Source: Megalonaias nervosa (Eukaryota; Mollusca; Bivalvia; Unionida; Unionidae). From it: a stretch of DNA of 64,000 nt. Below are positions 27,385-37,819 of this stretch, piece after piece. Under the pieces are notes generated by a model, which made no database searches, had not been told where the DNA came from, and saw only the letters and a program-made list of their open reading frames with translations. The stretch covers positions 1-64,000 of the forward strand of contig JAECUM010006784.1 of NCBI GenBank assembly GCA_016617855.1, in the 5' to 3' direction. The position numbers and the translations under genes were made by a program. How positions within the stretch are numbered: the stretch's first letter is position 1; each line of letters opens with the position of its first letter.

Positions 27385-27447
<63 letters not shown>
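27385..27447. repeat. (GA)n microsatellite upstream of gene 2 exon 2
   Basis: It ends 39 bp before the exon and makes a false RERE frame fused to it. Confidence 0.95.
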
Positions 27448-27451
<4 letters not shown>

Positions 27452-27486
27452 ACTTGCATTTAGCACGTTTATTCATTATATTTCAG

Positions 27487-27785
27487 TAATAAGTGTGTCC
27501 ATCGTAGCTGTTGCTCAGCCTCTTTTGTTCAACACCAGAGTCGTGAATAGTGAGCATTTGCAGGACATTTCCCTCGATAACATATATAACCCACCAACTG
27601 TCCTGGAATCTGTAGAATTTCGTCCTAGACAAAGGACTCCGGATGGAAATGGAATGAATATAACCACAACTGCATATAAGGAATTATTGCATAGAACTAG
27701 AAGGAATTCAGCAACAGTCTTGAGTAGAACGATCCTTCTGGCCAAGAATGCACATGATCTGGCTTACAAAAGGTTTTATTATTTG
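27487..27785 (+). CDS. Gene 2 exon 2: signal peptide end, propeptide, furin-type site, helix A
   Basis: The acceptor 'attcattatatttcag' ends at 27486; the exon enters in phase 1, as exon 2 of gene 1 does. The donor TTG|gtgagt is at 27786, phase 0. The start is hydrophobic (ISVSIVAVAQPLLF) and looks like a signal peptide with cleavage near AVA-Q. A polar propeptide of about 65 residues follows, with one NIT sequon. RTRR at 27693-27704 is a strict furin consensus (R-x-[K/R]-R). It lies immediately before helix A, NSATVLSRTILLAKNAHDLA, so cleavage would free a protein starting at helix A. From memory, the SR[ST]IxLA[RK] pattern recalls helix A of vertebrate CNTF; this is unverified. No Cys. The upstream (GA)n tract makes a false RERERE frame that is not part of the protein. 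Confidence 0.68.
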
Positions 27786-28125
27786 GTGAGTAACAATTAC
27801 ATAGATTTCATTTAATTCTTTGTCGTCTATTTGTCTTTTTAAGGTGTATAAATTGATAAGACGTTCTGGAAGAGTTTCACTCTTATACTCGGAACTTCCT
27901 TGCACATGAATTAATTCCGCGACATTTTGTTAACTTTCCACACAATTTTAGTCTGTATCTATTGCAAATATATATGGAAAAAAACGAAAATATCGTAGTC
28001 CAATTAAGACACTATTTAACTTTCCTCGCCATGCATGCCTAGAACCACAACCCAGATTCACTTGCGAAATGACGTCCTATTTAGCTGTCTCTTAAAAAAA
28101 CACCAATGGCCTTAACACACTGCGT

Positions 28126-28164
<39 letters not shown>

Positions 28165-28883
28165 AGTAATTTATATGGAAGTTACTTTTTGGATAAACTC
28201 ACGATAATAGTCAGAATGACCCTAGTCTTCTTTGATAATTACCAAAAACCAAGATTGTTCGCACTCGAAAACTGGTGTCGAATAATTAATATTTTTCGGC
28301 ATGCATGGTACAGAACGGTAAGCAGTGCTGCATATGGATGGGCATTATGTGAGGGGTTCAGAATGATAGGAGTTGGTCAAAATATTGTTCATCCGAGGTT
28401 CCAACACCCAGCATCATTCAGAGATATCTGAGGTGCAATGTAAAAATTGAATAGTAAATTTGAATTTTATTCACCTTTAAGAACAGAAGTGATAATGAAA
28501 AGTTTCTCACGTAATCATGAGTTTCTAATGATAGTCCTGTTTAGTGACCGGCCAAAATAAAATAATAATAATAATAATTAAAAAAATTGTAAAAAGTTAA
28601 AAAACACAACCTCGCCCCACCCTCCACAGATAAAGCCACAAAAGTACCGATTATTAAAGTGCTGTACTAAATGTTGTAACAGAATCAGTGTGTTTCAAGA
28701 TTTTTCTTCCAACATTCATAATAGCAGAGTGTGGTATTTATGGTCTACCGTAAAATCAAACTTCATAGATATGTGAAAAAAATTCTCAGTATAGAGTTTT
28801 TCTCCAGTGTACCTCAAGCGGAGTACATCGACAGATATGCGGTACAATTTATCATCATAATCAGCTCCCCGGACCGTCGCCAG

Positions 28884-28949
28884 TGGTCTGCAATACATGG
28901 GTATGTACGTATGTCTGTATGTGTATCTAGCAAGCAATTCCACCAACTG
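28884..28949 (+). CDS. Gene 2 candidate exon 3 (weak)
   Basis: A 66-bp segment between 'gaccgtcgccag' (ending 28883) and CTG|gtaaga (28950) is open and phase 0 on both sides. It encodes 22 residues beginning WSAIHGYVRMSVC. The pattern IH-x5-SVC resembles IH-x4-SIC in exon 3 of gene 1, and the exon lies in the expected place between helix A and the next exon. The pyrimidine tract is only moderate and the exon is shorter than its counterpart. With it gene 2 would have six Cys, an even number; without it, five. It may be chance, and the true exon 3 may be elsewhere in this 6-kb interval or absent. Confidence 0.25.
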
Positions 28950-30519
28950 GTAAGAGTATATACTGTTTTGGACGTTTCACAGCATGGTCTTAATATTTTA
29001 TCTAAATTGGCATTTGTTCTAAGTAGAAGCTCAATATTCAAAGCAAAGTATGTGTAGTTTTGTTGGACATAAAAATGACTCTTGGATCTGATGCTTAAAT
29101 AGACGTGTTCAATATGACTTGGTCTATTCATTATTGTTTTGACTGGTGAGTAACCAATTTTCTTTTTTTAAAATCCATTTTATTTTAAAGGCATGCAATA
29201 TGAATGCCCTCCTTTTCAGTGTTTACATTAGTTACATTGCACGTGAATATATTTATCGAAGTTGGTGTAAAGTAGTTCTCGGTACTTTTTATTCAGAAAT
29301 GAACGCAGAATGGCGTGATCACCTGGTTATGTTCTGACCAATGGAAATGTTCGTTACATTTACCAACTAATGCAAATTCAATTATCATTTACACAAATCA
29401 CATGAGCTCAAATATACTATCGATATGTGCATCTTTAGATGCTGACCACAATAAGAACCAAGTTCATACAAATAACAAGCAAAATCTGCAAGACAAACTC
29501 TAATTTCGCTGACGAGATTGTCATACTATGCATTAAACTACAAACACAAAGGACATAACTCTAGGAAAGTGATTTATTGATATTCGCATCTTTAGGTGAC
29601 AACCATACTATTTATCAGTTTCGCTTACGAGACTGCTACATGTAAAAAAGCCAAAATCTCTTTTAAAAAAAATAGTGAGAGCAAACTTATAATGTGGATA
29701 TGGACTCAAATGTCGCATGAATCTATAAAGGTTTCGGGTGAGTCCTCCTTCAAAACTATTCGTGACTGGTTGCGAAAATATTGGTTTCAGTTTCTGTTTA
29801 TGCTCACCGATTGTTACTGAACTAAAATATTCAGAAAATCTAATACCTTGTTCACAGGCTGGAGTTTTGCAAAACGTTATGCCAAAAGTTAAATATATTC
29901 AATCTTTGTTTACGTCAACACAAATGATTAGTAGTGTAATACATAGCAAATTACTACTGGTAAATAAGTAAAAATGATGCTTCTGTACTTACTTGATGCA
30001 CGAATAGCAAACCAACAGGGAAATGTGCAGTCTTTTGTAATAGTACAGAATTAAGGATACTGAATAAACAAAATTTAAAGATAGTAATAACGAAAAAAAG
30101 CCTGAGAGATTCGTTTAAAAGAAATGGAAATGAATGCAGATTTTACGGCTGTCATAATCCTGATTTAAATTAATTTTGGGATGATATGAGACAACATTGA
30201 AGAATATCTGTGGAACAACTCAGCAATTTGATTCAACAATCAGGCATAAAAATAATTAGCACAACAGCTAACTATAATCCAGCACATTTTTTTTTTTTTT
30301 TTTTTTTTTTGTGCCTAAAGATAATCAGCAAGAGATGTAATCTAAAATTTTCTAGAGACTCGAGTTCTTTGGATGGATTCCTGAAAATCCTTAAAATAAC
30401 TAGTGCAAGAGGAATTAAGACTGAAAGATGCAGAACCTAAGGTGTACACATATGCTGATGACACTTATTTCAATTCATCTGTGAGAGAGAAAAAACTGAA
30501 AACAAACTTTCGATACGGC

Positions 30520-31325
30520 AAAGGACATAGAAAAAGGTGCGTGAGTACGATCATTTAACAGACAAGTGTAGAGGTAATGCACATAACGAACGGAATTTTG
30601 AATTTAAGATATCCAATAGCATACCATTGCTCGTTCGTAACTTGTCCGGGTATGTCAGTCATCTGTTGATAAAGACATTGGTTAAAAGACGATGTTTAGA
30701 CTTGAAAATGAAGTTGATTAATGATCAGAAAGGTACACAGTCAACTGTACTAAATTGTTATGTACATTAAAAACCAAAGAGAAATACACTATTCACTACA
30801 AAAACTTAAATTTGTACGTGCTTAAACTTGATAAAAGACATATATTTGTCTTGTTTGATTAGTAACCACGATTAAACTCTTGCATTTAGTTAAATCAAAT
30901 TTGAGCCAAAAAACAACAAATGATTTCGAGAAAGACTTCCTCAAATTCATGAATAAAGTTGTATTTTGTAAACGGAAGGAAAATTCAGAAAAGAAACAAC
31001 AGTGAAGACATGATACTATTTAAACAGCAGAAAGATTTATAATTAGCCATGAGAACAATTACTGACACTGAGTTAGTTTCAGCCAGTTCGAAAAAAGCAA
31101 GACAAATTTTAAAAAAAAGTTTACAGTTTACTTACGCTGTATGAGTTATCAGAACTGTTATTATATGAATTTGACTATAATAAGAACAAGAAAGGAATAC
31201 CGTGATAAAATAAGACAGTTAATGACTGATACCGATTCAATGCGTACCAATGTTGGTACAGAAAACTTTTTCAATGACGAGACGGATAACGTAAAGATTT
31301 GGATAACATTGACTATTTAATCGAT
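30520..31325 (+). pseudogene. Polinton-type protein-primed DNA polymerase B, internally deleted fossil (copy 1)
   Basis: Short motifs of type-B (protein-primed) DNA polymerases occur in the right order across frames: YDHLT...RGNAHNE...NLSGY...HLLIK (30540-30690, exonuclease domain start), KEKYTIHYKNL (about 30776), FEKDFLKFMN (about 30925, fingers/palm) and TDTDS (31225-31239, the metal-binding motif C). The middle of the exonuclease domain is missing, so about 0.8 kb stands for a gene normally over 2.5 kb. Stops and frameshifts make it a pseudogene. It is AT-rich and lies in an intron of gene 2. Only isolated motifs are given; no gene was reconstructed. Confidence 0.7.
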
Positions 31326-32043
31326 AACATATTTTTTTATCCCACAAGCCAAAGAGAAAATCTAAACGAGCTAAAATTTTGTTCCGCTGGTCATGCTTGA
31401 GATTTATCTACAGTTTCTACTTGTATTATTCTTTCCGTAAAGCAACACTAACAGATGTGTATTTTCTCAGAAATCCTTTATAACATTGTTATATGTTTGA
31501 AAGATCAAATAAGTTGATATTTCAAAGTATCTACCACTGCAATCTTGTTTGATCAGATTAGTTATATCTTTTTACCCAGTCAAAATTTCCACAATGAGTG
31601 ATAAGAAACAAAGAATTTGTACTTTGGTACACATCAACTAGTATCTCTAACCAATTATATAATTTAACCTCGGGAACTTTAAGGGTCAATATCTCATCAC
31701 CGAGTGACCACTTACTGTTGTCGTACTTGTTGATTAGAAAAGTGGAAAAAATGATAACAGTGTAATCGAATTTTTTCCCCACGGTTTGCCACTTCACAAA
31801 TTATCATATTATGACACACACACATAGGTAAATGCTTTGCCATTTCGTTAAGTTCATTTGACAATATCAAAACATAAATAAAATAGCTTATTGTCTTGAA
31901 TGTTTACCTGAGTAGCAGACATGAAAGAAAATATACTGTTGGTAAGCATGATCATTGTATTTTCTGTTGATTTACCGAGAGACACCGCGTTGAACATTAA
32001 CTAATTTAGAACACCAAAATGCAGTTTGTTATCCGTACTTCTC

Positions 32044-32246
32044 AGATCAAGCCAGATAGAATGGATATCAATGTAACAAACTGAGATCAAGTCGTATAGA
32101 ATGGTTATCAGTGTAACAAATTGAGATAAAGTCGTATACAATGGTTATCAGTGTAACAAATTAAAATCAAATCAGATAGACTAGTTTTCAGTATAAAAAT
32201 AATTGAAATCAAGTCATATACGATCATTATCAATATAACAAATTGG
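32044..32246. repeat. ~47-bp degenerate tandem repeat, about 4 copies
   Basis: Units such as gagatcaagtcgtatagaat + ggttatcagtgtaacaaatt recur with growing divergence. Confidence 0.8.
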
Positions 32247-32949
32247 AACACAAAAACATTGCTTATTTCCAAACAGTTTAATTGTTCATCAGAATCAAAG
32301 AAAACCTTGTGGCTTCTGCAAAATGTTAACGCAATAAAATCCTTGAAAAAAATTGATATTGGTAGATCTTCTGTTGTCAAACATTTTTTTAATTTTTGTT
32401 TTTGCTGATTTGTCAGACTTTTCTGGGTTACTGTCTCTGCTTATGTTTTTTTTTTTTTACACCATATCATATCACCTTTAAAGCGAATTCTGGGATTGTC
32501 AAATATGAGATTTGTTAAAGTTAAATCGGCTGCTATGGCGACGAGTCTCTCTGAAGTGATATATTCAGAAATATAGCAATTCACTTTTCGGTGCTTGTCA
32601 GTAATTGATTCCTGATTATGGACCTGATTACAAAGTAGTTTTATAGTATTCGAGGCAAACATTTTCCAGTTTATAATCTTGATTACCACTTACGATCACT
32701 TCAGTGGCCTTTGTCTCTGCAACGGTAAATCTTAAATCCAGCGGACGGGCACAAGTGTATAGTGAATACATTTTTCATCCTAATTGCCCTTAAATATCTT
32801 AATAACTACATATATTCGTAGGACATAAAGATGTGTCATTCACTTGAAAATATCATCTCTTCCGTAGGATATGGTGATATCTCTCAAAAGCATTCTATAC
32901 CAATCGTTAACAACTGCTTTGTTAGCAGCTCTCTTTACCTTACATCAGA

Positions 32950-33100
32950 TGACTCAAAGAAACTACCTATTACAAACAGAATATTCTGACACATTTGCAT
33001 CAACGACACAAAGAAAATAACTAGGACAATCAGAATATTCTGACACCTTTACATCAAATGCCACAATGAAAATGACTATTACAATCAGAATATTATGACA
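32950..33100. repeat. ~60-bp tandem repeat, about 2.5 copies
   Basis: 'acaatcagaatattctgaca' followed by 'ttacatcaa...gacaaagaaaat'-like sequence occurs three times. Confidence 0.7.
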
Positions 33101-33442
33101 TAGCTTTGGAATAGTTATCAGTACAGAATGCGCTGATTTAACAACAAATGAATTAAAAATATTGAGTAAATTTATGATTCTTTAACAAGAATAATTTTTT
33201 TTTTTATTTTGAAAAGTCACATATTCGGGAGCTAAAAGCTCTATATTTAAATCACGAGAATTAAATAAATCCGGTACATTTTCTCAATCTATAATTGATG
33301 CTTTGGAAATAATAGTTAGTGTTGTGAGCAGTTAAATACATAAACTTTTCAGTTCCGAATTTTATTCGGTATTTACAGAATCTTTGTCAACCACTATCTG
33401 AAAAATAAATACATGCTGTTATGAAAGGCATGGTTCATTAAT

Positions 33443-33545
33443 ACTATAAATACATTCCTGACTCGGAACAATGTATACTGTAAATACATTCCTGACTCGG
33501 AACAATGTATACTGTAAATACATCCCTGATTTGGGACAGTGTAGA
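33443..33545. repeat. ~37-bp tandem repeat, about 3 copies
   Basis: 'tgtaaatacattcctgactc' followed by ggaacaatgtatac; the first two units are nearly identical. Confidence 0.85.
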
Positions 33546-33718
33546 TATAAAATATCAAGACATATATTGTCATTTTTATAGATCGAACTGCATTCTTTGT
33601 ATTTAACAAACTCAAATTAAACGCAAGGACAGGTACAGATGACTGTCAAACAAGATATAAGCAAGTTTGAGGTGATCCAGGCAAGGTATAGATGACTGCA
33701 AATCTTGCCGTTCCATTT

Positions 33719-33720
33719 CG

Positions 33721-33781
<61 letters not shown>

Positions 33782-33782
33782 T
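33719..33782. repeat. (TTC)n-(ATT)n tract forming the gene 2 exon 4 acceptor region
   Basis: (TTC)n at 33719-33748 and (ATT)n at 33751-33782; the acceptor AG follows at 33785-33786. Confidence 0.95.
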
Positions 33783-33786
33783 ACAG

Positions 33787-33930
33787 GAGCCATTGTGCAG
33801 TCTAAGACAAATTGTTCGGAGACAGCTGGCAATTTATGAGGATCTATGCAGAAAACAAGAATATGCCCAGAATCATATTCTTATTCTACTGCGATCTCTG
33901 AATGCAAAACTGCGCCAATATCATTGTTTG
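33787..33930 (+). CDS. Gene 2 exon 4: Cys-bearing helical segment
   Basis: The acceptor 'ttattatttacag' ends at 33786 and TTG|gtaata starts at 33931; phase 0 on both sides, 144 bp, 48 codons. The product begins EPLCSLRQIVRRQLAIYEDL and continues as an Arg/Leu/Gln-rich amphipathic helix, with Cys at exon residues 4, 20 and 47. There is no Pro/Gly break in the middle, so this may be one long helix or two stacked helices. The acceptor's pyrimidine tract is built from (TTC)n and (ATT)n microsatellites immediately upstream. An (AT)n tract begins 43 bp into the next intron. It may correspond to exon 3 or exon 4 of gene 1. Confidence 0.62.
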
Positions 33931-33972
33931 GTAATATTTCTCTCTTTCTCCCTTTCACACAATAGTTATAGT

Positions 33973-33991
33973 TATATATATATATATATAA

Positions 33992-34041
<50 letters not shown>
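33973..34041. repeat. (AT)n microsatellite
   Basis: Starts 43 bp after the gene 2 exon 4 donor. Confidence 0.95.
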
Positions 34042-34045
<4 letters not shown>

Positions 34046-34080
34046 ATGCCATCATCAAATCTCATCAATACTGCACGCTA

Positions 34081-34200
34081 TGACGCTTGCCCCTAGAAAC
34101 TGGTTAATTACTCGGGCTGAGAAATATTTCCCCAACACCATCTTCCCATAATCAAACAAATAATCACTAAAATCTAATAAATGTATAATATGGAGACGTA
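34081..34200 (+). mobile_element. 5'-truncated SINE, family E tail
   Basis: About 120 bp matching the 3' body of the element at 42640-42780 (ctggttaatta...gagaaatatttcc...cataatcaaacaaataatcactaaaatct). No tRNA-like head. It lies in the intron after exon 4 of gene 2. Confidence 0.7.
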
Positions 34201-36012
34201 AATAAAAAGGCGCATACTCTAGATTTATTACAGTATTGATATCTCTGTTCATGTGATAGCGTGTTTACGAAGATTTAATTAATCGGTTTCATACACATAT
34301 GTATTACGTCTCATTGAAAAGAAAATTCCAAATTAAATTGATCGCAATTAAAAAGAAGCGATTTAGACAAAACTTATTGTTCATATATATATTTCATACC
34401 TTTCTTGAGTCTTACAACACAGAGAAAGCGATATACCTCACTGTTATGTATGCATGAAAAATTAAACCGTATAATTAGAACTCGGTAACCGACCAACGTA
34501 CAGTGGGGTTTGTAAATGCTAAATCGAAACATTCACCTTTATTATACCGTATTCAGTTGTCAATACAGTATTGCTAGGGTAACATTTTCACAGAGATAAT
34601 ACAAAATATGCAAAGAGCATAAGCAATTTTTTTTGAAACCTAATATCATGAACAAAAACAAAAACCACAATAAAGGCGAGAACGATAATCACGACAACAA
34701 CTAAAGCAAGGAGTTCGGAGGGGCAGACAACCGCAAAGGCTTCAGGGTAGGCGTGGAAGGGCCTGGGGTGAGTAGTAGTTGCATTAAGTAGAAGCATCAG
34801 CAGCAATAGTAGTGTTAGTAGTAGTTTCATCAGCAGTAGTAGTAGTGTTAGTAATAGTCTTTGATTGTCCCAAATGATATATTTTGTGCATTATGTTTGA
34901 TTCTTTTGACTTGATTGCTGAATTGTAAAGTCGTCTAGTCTATGTATGACCTGTCTGGTAGCACAGGTGCTACGAATATGTAATTTAATTACTTCTGTGT
35001 TAGTTTTAAATTCTTTTTTATTTTATTTTTGTTTCATTACATTTTATTATAATGATAATTTTCACGGGATTTGACTATTTTCGAAAAATCACTTCTCTGT
35101 TTTGATCTGATTTGAACGTAAAAGGTATTACATTATCAGTATTTTTAGCTCACTTTGGTTGAGAAGTTTTGTAAACACTAAACGAAAATGATTGGCTATT
35201 ACCAAGGTCATGTTCGGCCCACGTGTTAGCTAAGTTGAAACAGCCTTTCTTTTTTAATTTATTTTCAGTGTGGGAATCTGATTCTTAGATAGGGCTATTC
35301 TCGCTTACGTGATAATTGGCATTTTTTTTTACTGCGCTGTTCAAATTAGTGATCACGTAGCCCGTCACGTGAGCCACCATGTGATCTAAAATCGCGGCTT
35401 AAAACAGACGCTCTCTAGTAGATTTATGAGTCTTATTTTAAACCTTGAAGGTTCAAGAGGTTTTTATTGTTGTTGCCAGTTTGTTCTGAAGTTCATCTAT
35501 TTTTGGGGATTTAATAATTTAAATTCTCTAGAAAACAACACAAGTGCTTTTCTTTATGAAAATTCTGGGACAAAGACATTCAGTAGAAATTTATTCTGGA
35601 ATTCTAAACAGAACATTATAAATTGTGTTTCAACGAGGAACTGTTGCCATCAGTACAATGACCTCATCTGACGTCATCGCCTTCCATATTGGAACTTCAT
35701 AGAGATTCGAACCTGGATTCAGTTAGATCTGTTTAGTGATGCGACTTACATTGTTCAATTCTAGGATTAATTTTTGGATTATATTCACAAACCGTAAGTC
35801 CTATTTCATATTTTTATCTTGTTTTCTAGGGATATAAATTATTTTGTCAAAATTTACAAAGCTTGTTGACTTCACTCTTTTCTTTTGTTACCTTTGTACG
35901 AGCCTACATGTAATACAGGAAACATGGTAGTAGAAACATCCGAGATACCAGGTTCATACTTTTAATATCAATCAGTACAAGAAATCTGTCGGGATTTGTT
36001 GTTGTTGCTTGA

Positions 36013-36033
36013 TATTATTATTATTATTACTAT

Positions 36034-36066
<33 letters not shown>

Positions 36067-36130
36067 CAGCAGCAGTAGTAGTAGTAGTAGTAGCAGTAGT
36101 GGTGGTGGTGGTTGCAGCAGTAGTAGTAGT
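36013..36130. repeat. (ATT)n-(AGT)n-(GGT)n compound microsatellite
   Basis: Trinucleotide runs of several types; minus-strand poly-Thr/poly-Asn frames are artefacts. Confidence 0.95.
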
Positions 36131-37149
36131 TAGGGTCCTTTTGAAATCTTGGAAAAGAAAACCCAACACTTGACCTGGTCGGGCCCTGGGCTGACTAAAT
36201 CCGCCTTTATCAGTGGCTTGTGTATGTAACCAAATATATGGTGACATCATAAGTAGAATCCAACGTCATGACATAAACTTATCTTATGTGTCACTTTCGA
36301 GGATAAAGTCAACATTATGCACACTGGAATTACAGTCTTGCTGCAGACGGTGTATTTCAGTTTTTGATCCAAAATGATTCCTTTAAAACTTATATGTTTC
36401 ATATACCAATCTAAATGATTTTTAATGTGCACCTCTTCAATCTATAACTGTACAATCACATAAAGATTAATTATTTGTATTAATATGTTTTGCTATATGA
36501 TCGTCATATATGATTCTTCGGATTTTAGAAAGATTCAGTTGTATTTTTTAGATAAAAAAAAGCTCCTGTCTGGCCGTTTTTCCCAGCTCTTTACGGATAA
36601 TAGATTAAGTCTGTAAGGCAATAAAATTTGTATTCCTTCCTGTCTGTCCCGTAAAGAAACGCTGAATTTCATCGAATATTCAGAAATTGTTCAATCTTTC
36701 CACAAGGTCAAGAACCATTATGCTTTTTATTTCGAACTTCTTGGTTGTGTTTCTTGTGGGCTAAATTGCCCCTTACGTTGCTGTCTGGTTTGAAAATCAG
36801 AAGTGGTGGAATTGGGGAGATTCGTTTTAGTCGCCCTGACTGATGAAGAGTTTTAATTTTTTTTTTAATATTGAATGTATACTGTCAAAACAAGCATCAC
36901 ACATACATTTAACAAGATTTTATTTTTCAAGAGGTTGTTCTTATCCAACGCATCAACCTTGCCGTTCTGTCAAATACGACACAACCGACTGGGACTCAGT
37001 TGAGATGTTTCATAAATCGCTTGACGTTGCTGCGACAATGTACCCAACAACAGCTCTCCTCTTCCGCAGAGATAATTATGACCAACGATTATATGCCCGA
37101 GTTTTCCGTGGCCACACATTGCTGGATCAGTAATGTCCCTTTGGGACTG

Positions 37150-37790
37150 ATGCCCGAGTTCGTACATTAGAGCGTACAGAGGAGCCGTAAACGGCGCATG
37201 CAATCTACAGCAGCAAATTTTCCACGGCAAAACAAAAATTCCGGTTCTGCTTTTTTAACCTGCGCAGGTAAGATGGTTACATCATCATGCAAGGGTCGCT
37301 AATAATATGGAATAAAATGCGCGACGTTTCGGCTGGGCCAGCTACAGTTTACTGACTATCTGAAATTTATCGATTCCAGGTTTGACAAACTCGTGAGCAA
37401 CCGTGCAACAGTAAGCGATGATCGTTTTACAATCACTCGTCGATACGGTGGCGCCACTAATGAAAGTTCCAAGTTTGCCTTGCTCACTGGTAAAGGAATC
37501 TATCTGTGGGAGTACCTGAGCGACTGGGACAAACTTGGTTGCCACCCATTCATTGCTGTCTCGCGAAGGTATTTCTGCCAACGACTACACGCACACGAAT
37601 AATGTCTAGTCCGCGTTTCGTTGCAACAGTCTCGGTAACTACCACGATCTGTACACGGATGGTTTGCTGCTCGCTGATGTCTTTCGAGACTTTTCGTGAA
37701 ACAGCCTTGTGCGTGTACAATCTTGACTCCCCTGTCCCAAACAGCTCCACCATGTATACTCCTACAACTTGTAACGTGGGCAATCTTGCA
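37150..37790 (+). pseudogene. Polinton/adinto-like DNA polymerase B, exonuclease-region fossil (copy 2)
   Basis: Landmarks in three alternating frames: YRGAV..ACNL (about 37175), IPVLLF (about 37235), KFIDS (about 37363), LTGKGIYLWEY (about 37484), LGNYHDLY and TDGLLLADVF (about 37631-37685), then YNLD (about 37716). This is the order seen in the exonuclease part of viral/transposon DNA_pol_B_2 proteins, where the YHDLY...LLLADVF stretch is highly conserved. At least two frameshifts and stops are present. It is richer in G+C than copy 1 and covers the part copy 1 has lost, so it is a separate insertion, probably of a different lineage. It lies in the last intron of gene 2. Confidence 0.68.
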
Positions 37791-37819
37791 ACTAATAAGT
37801 CAACTGGAAAACTCTAAAC

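Noticed and set aside
27378..27486. RERERE extension at the start of the gene 2 exon 2 frame
   Set aside because: Translation of (GA)n before a good splice acceptor.
30433..30475. A YADDT stretch resembling the reverse transcriptase catalytic motif
   Set aside because: No other reverse transcriptase motifs surround it; the sequence directly downstream is a type-B DNA polymerase fossil, so this is probably chance.
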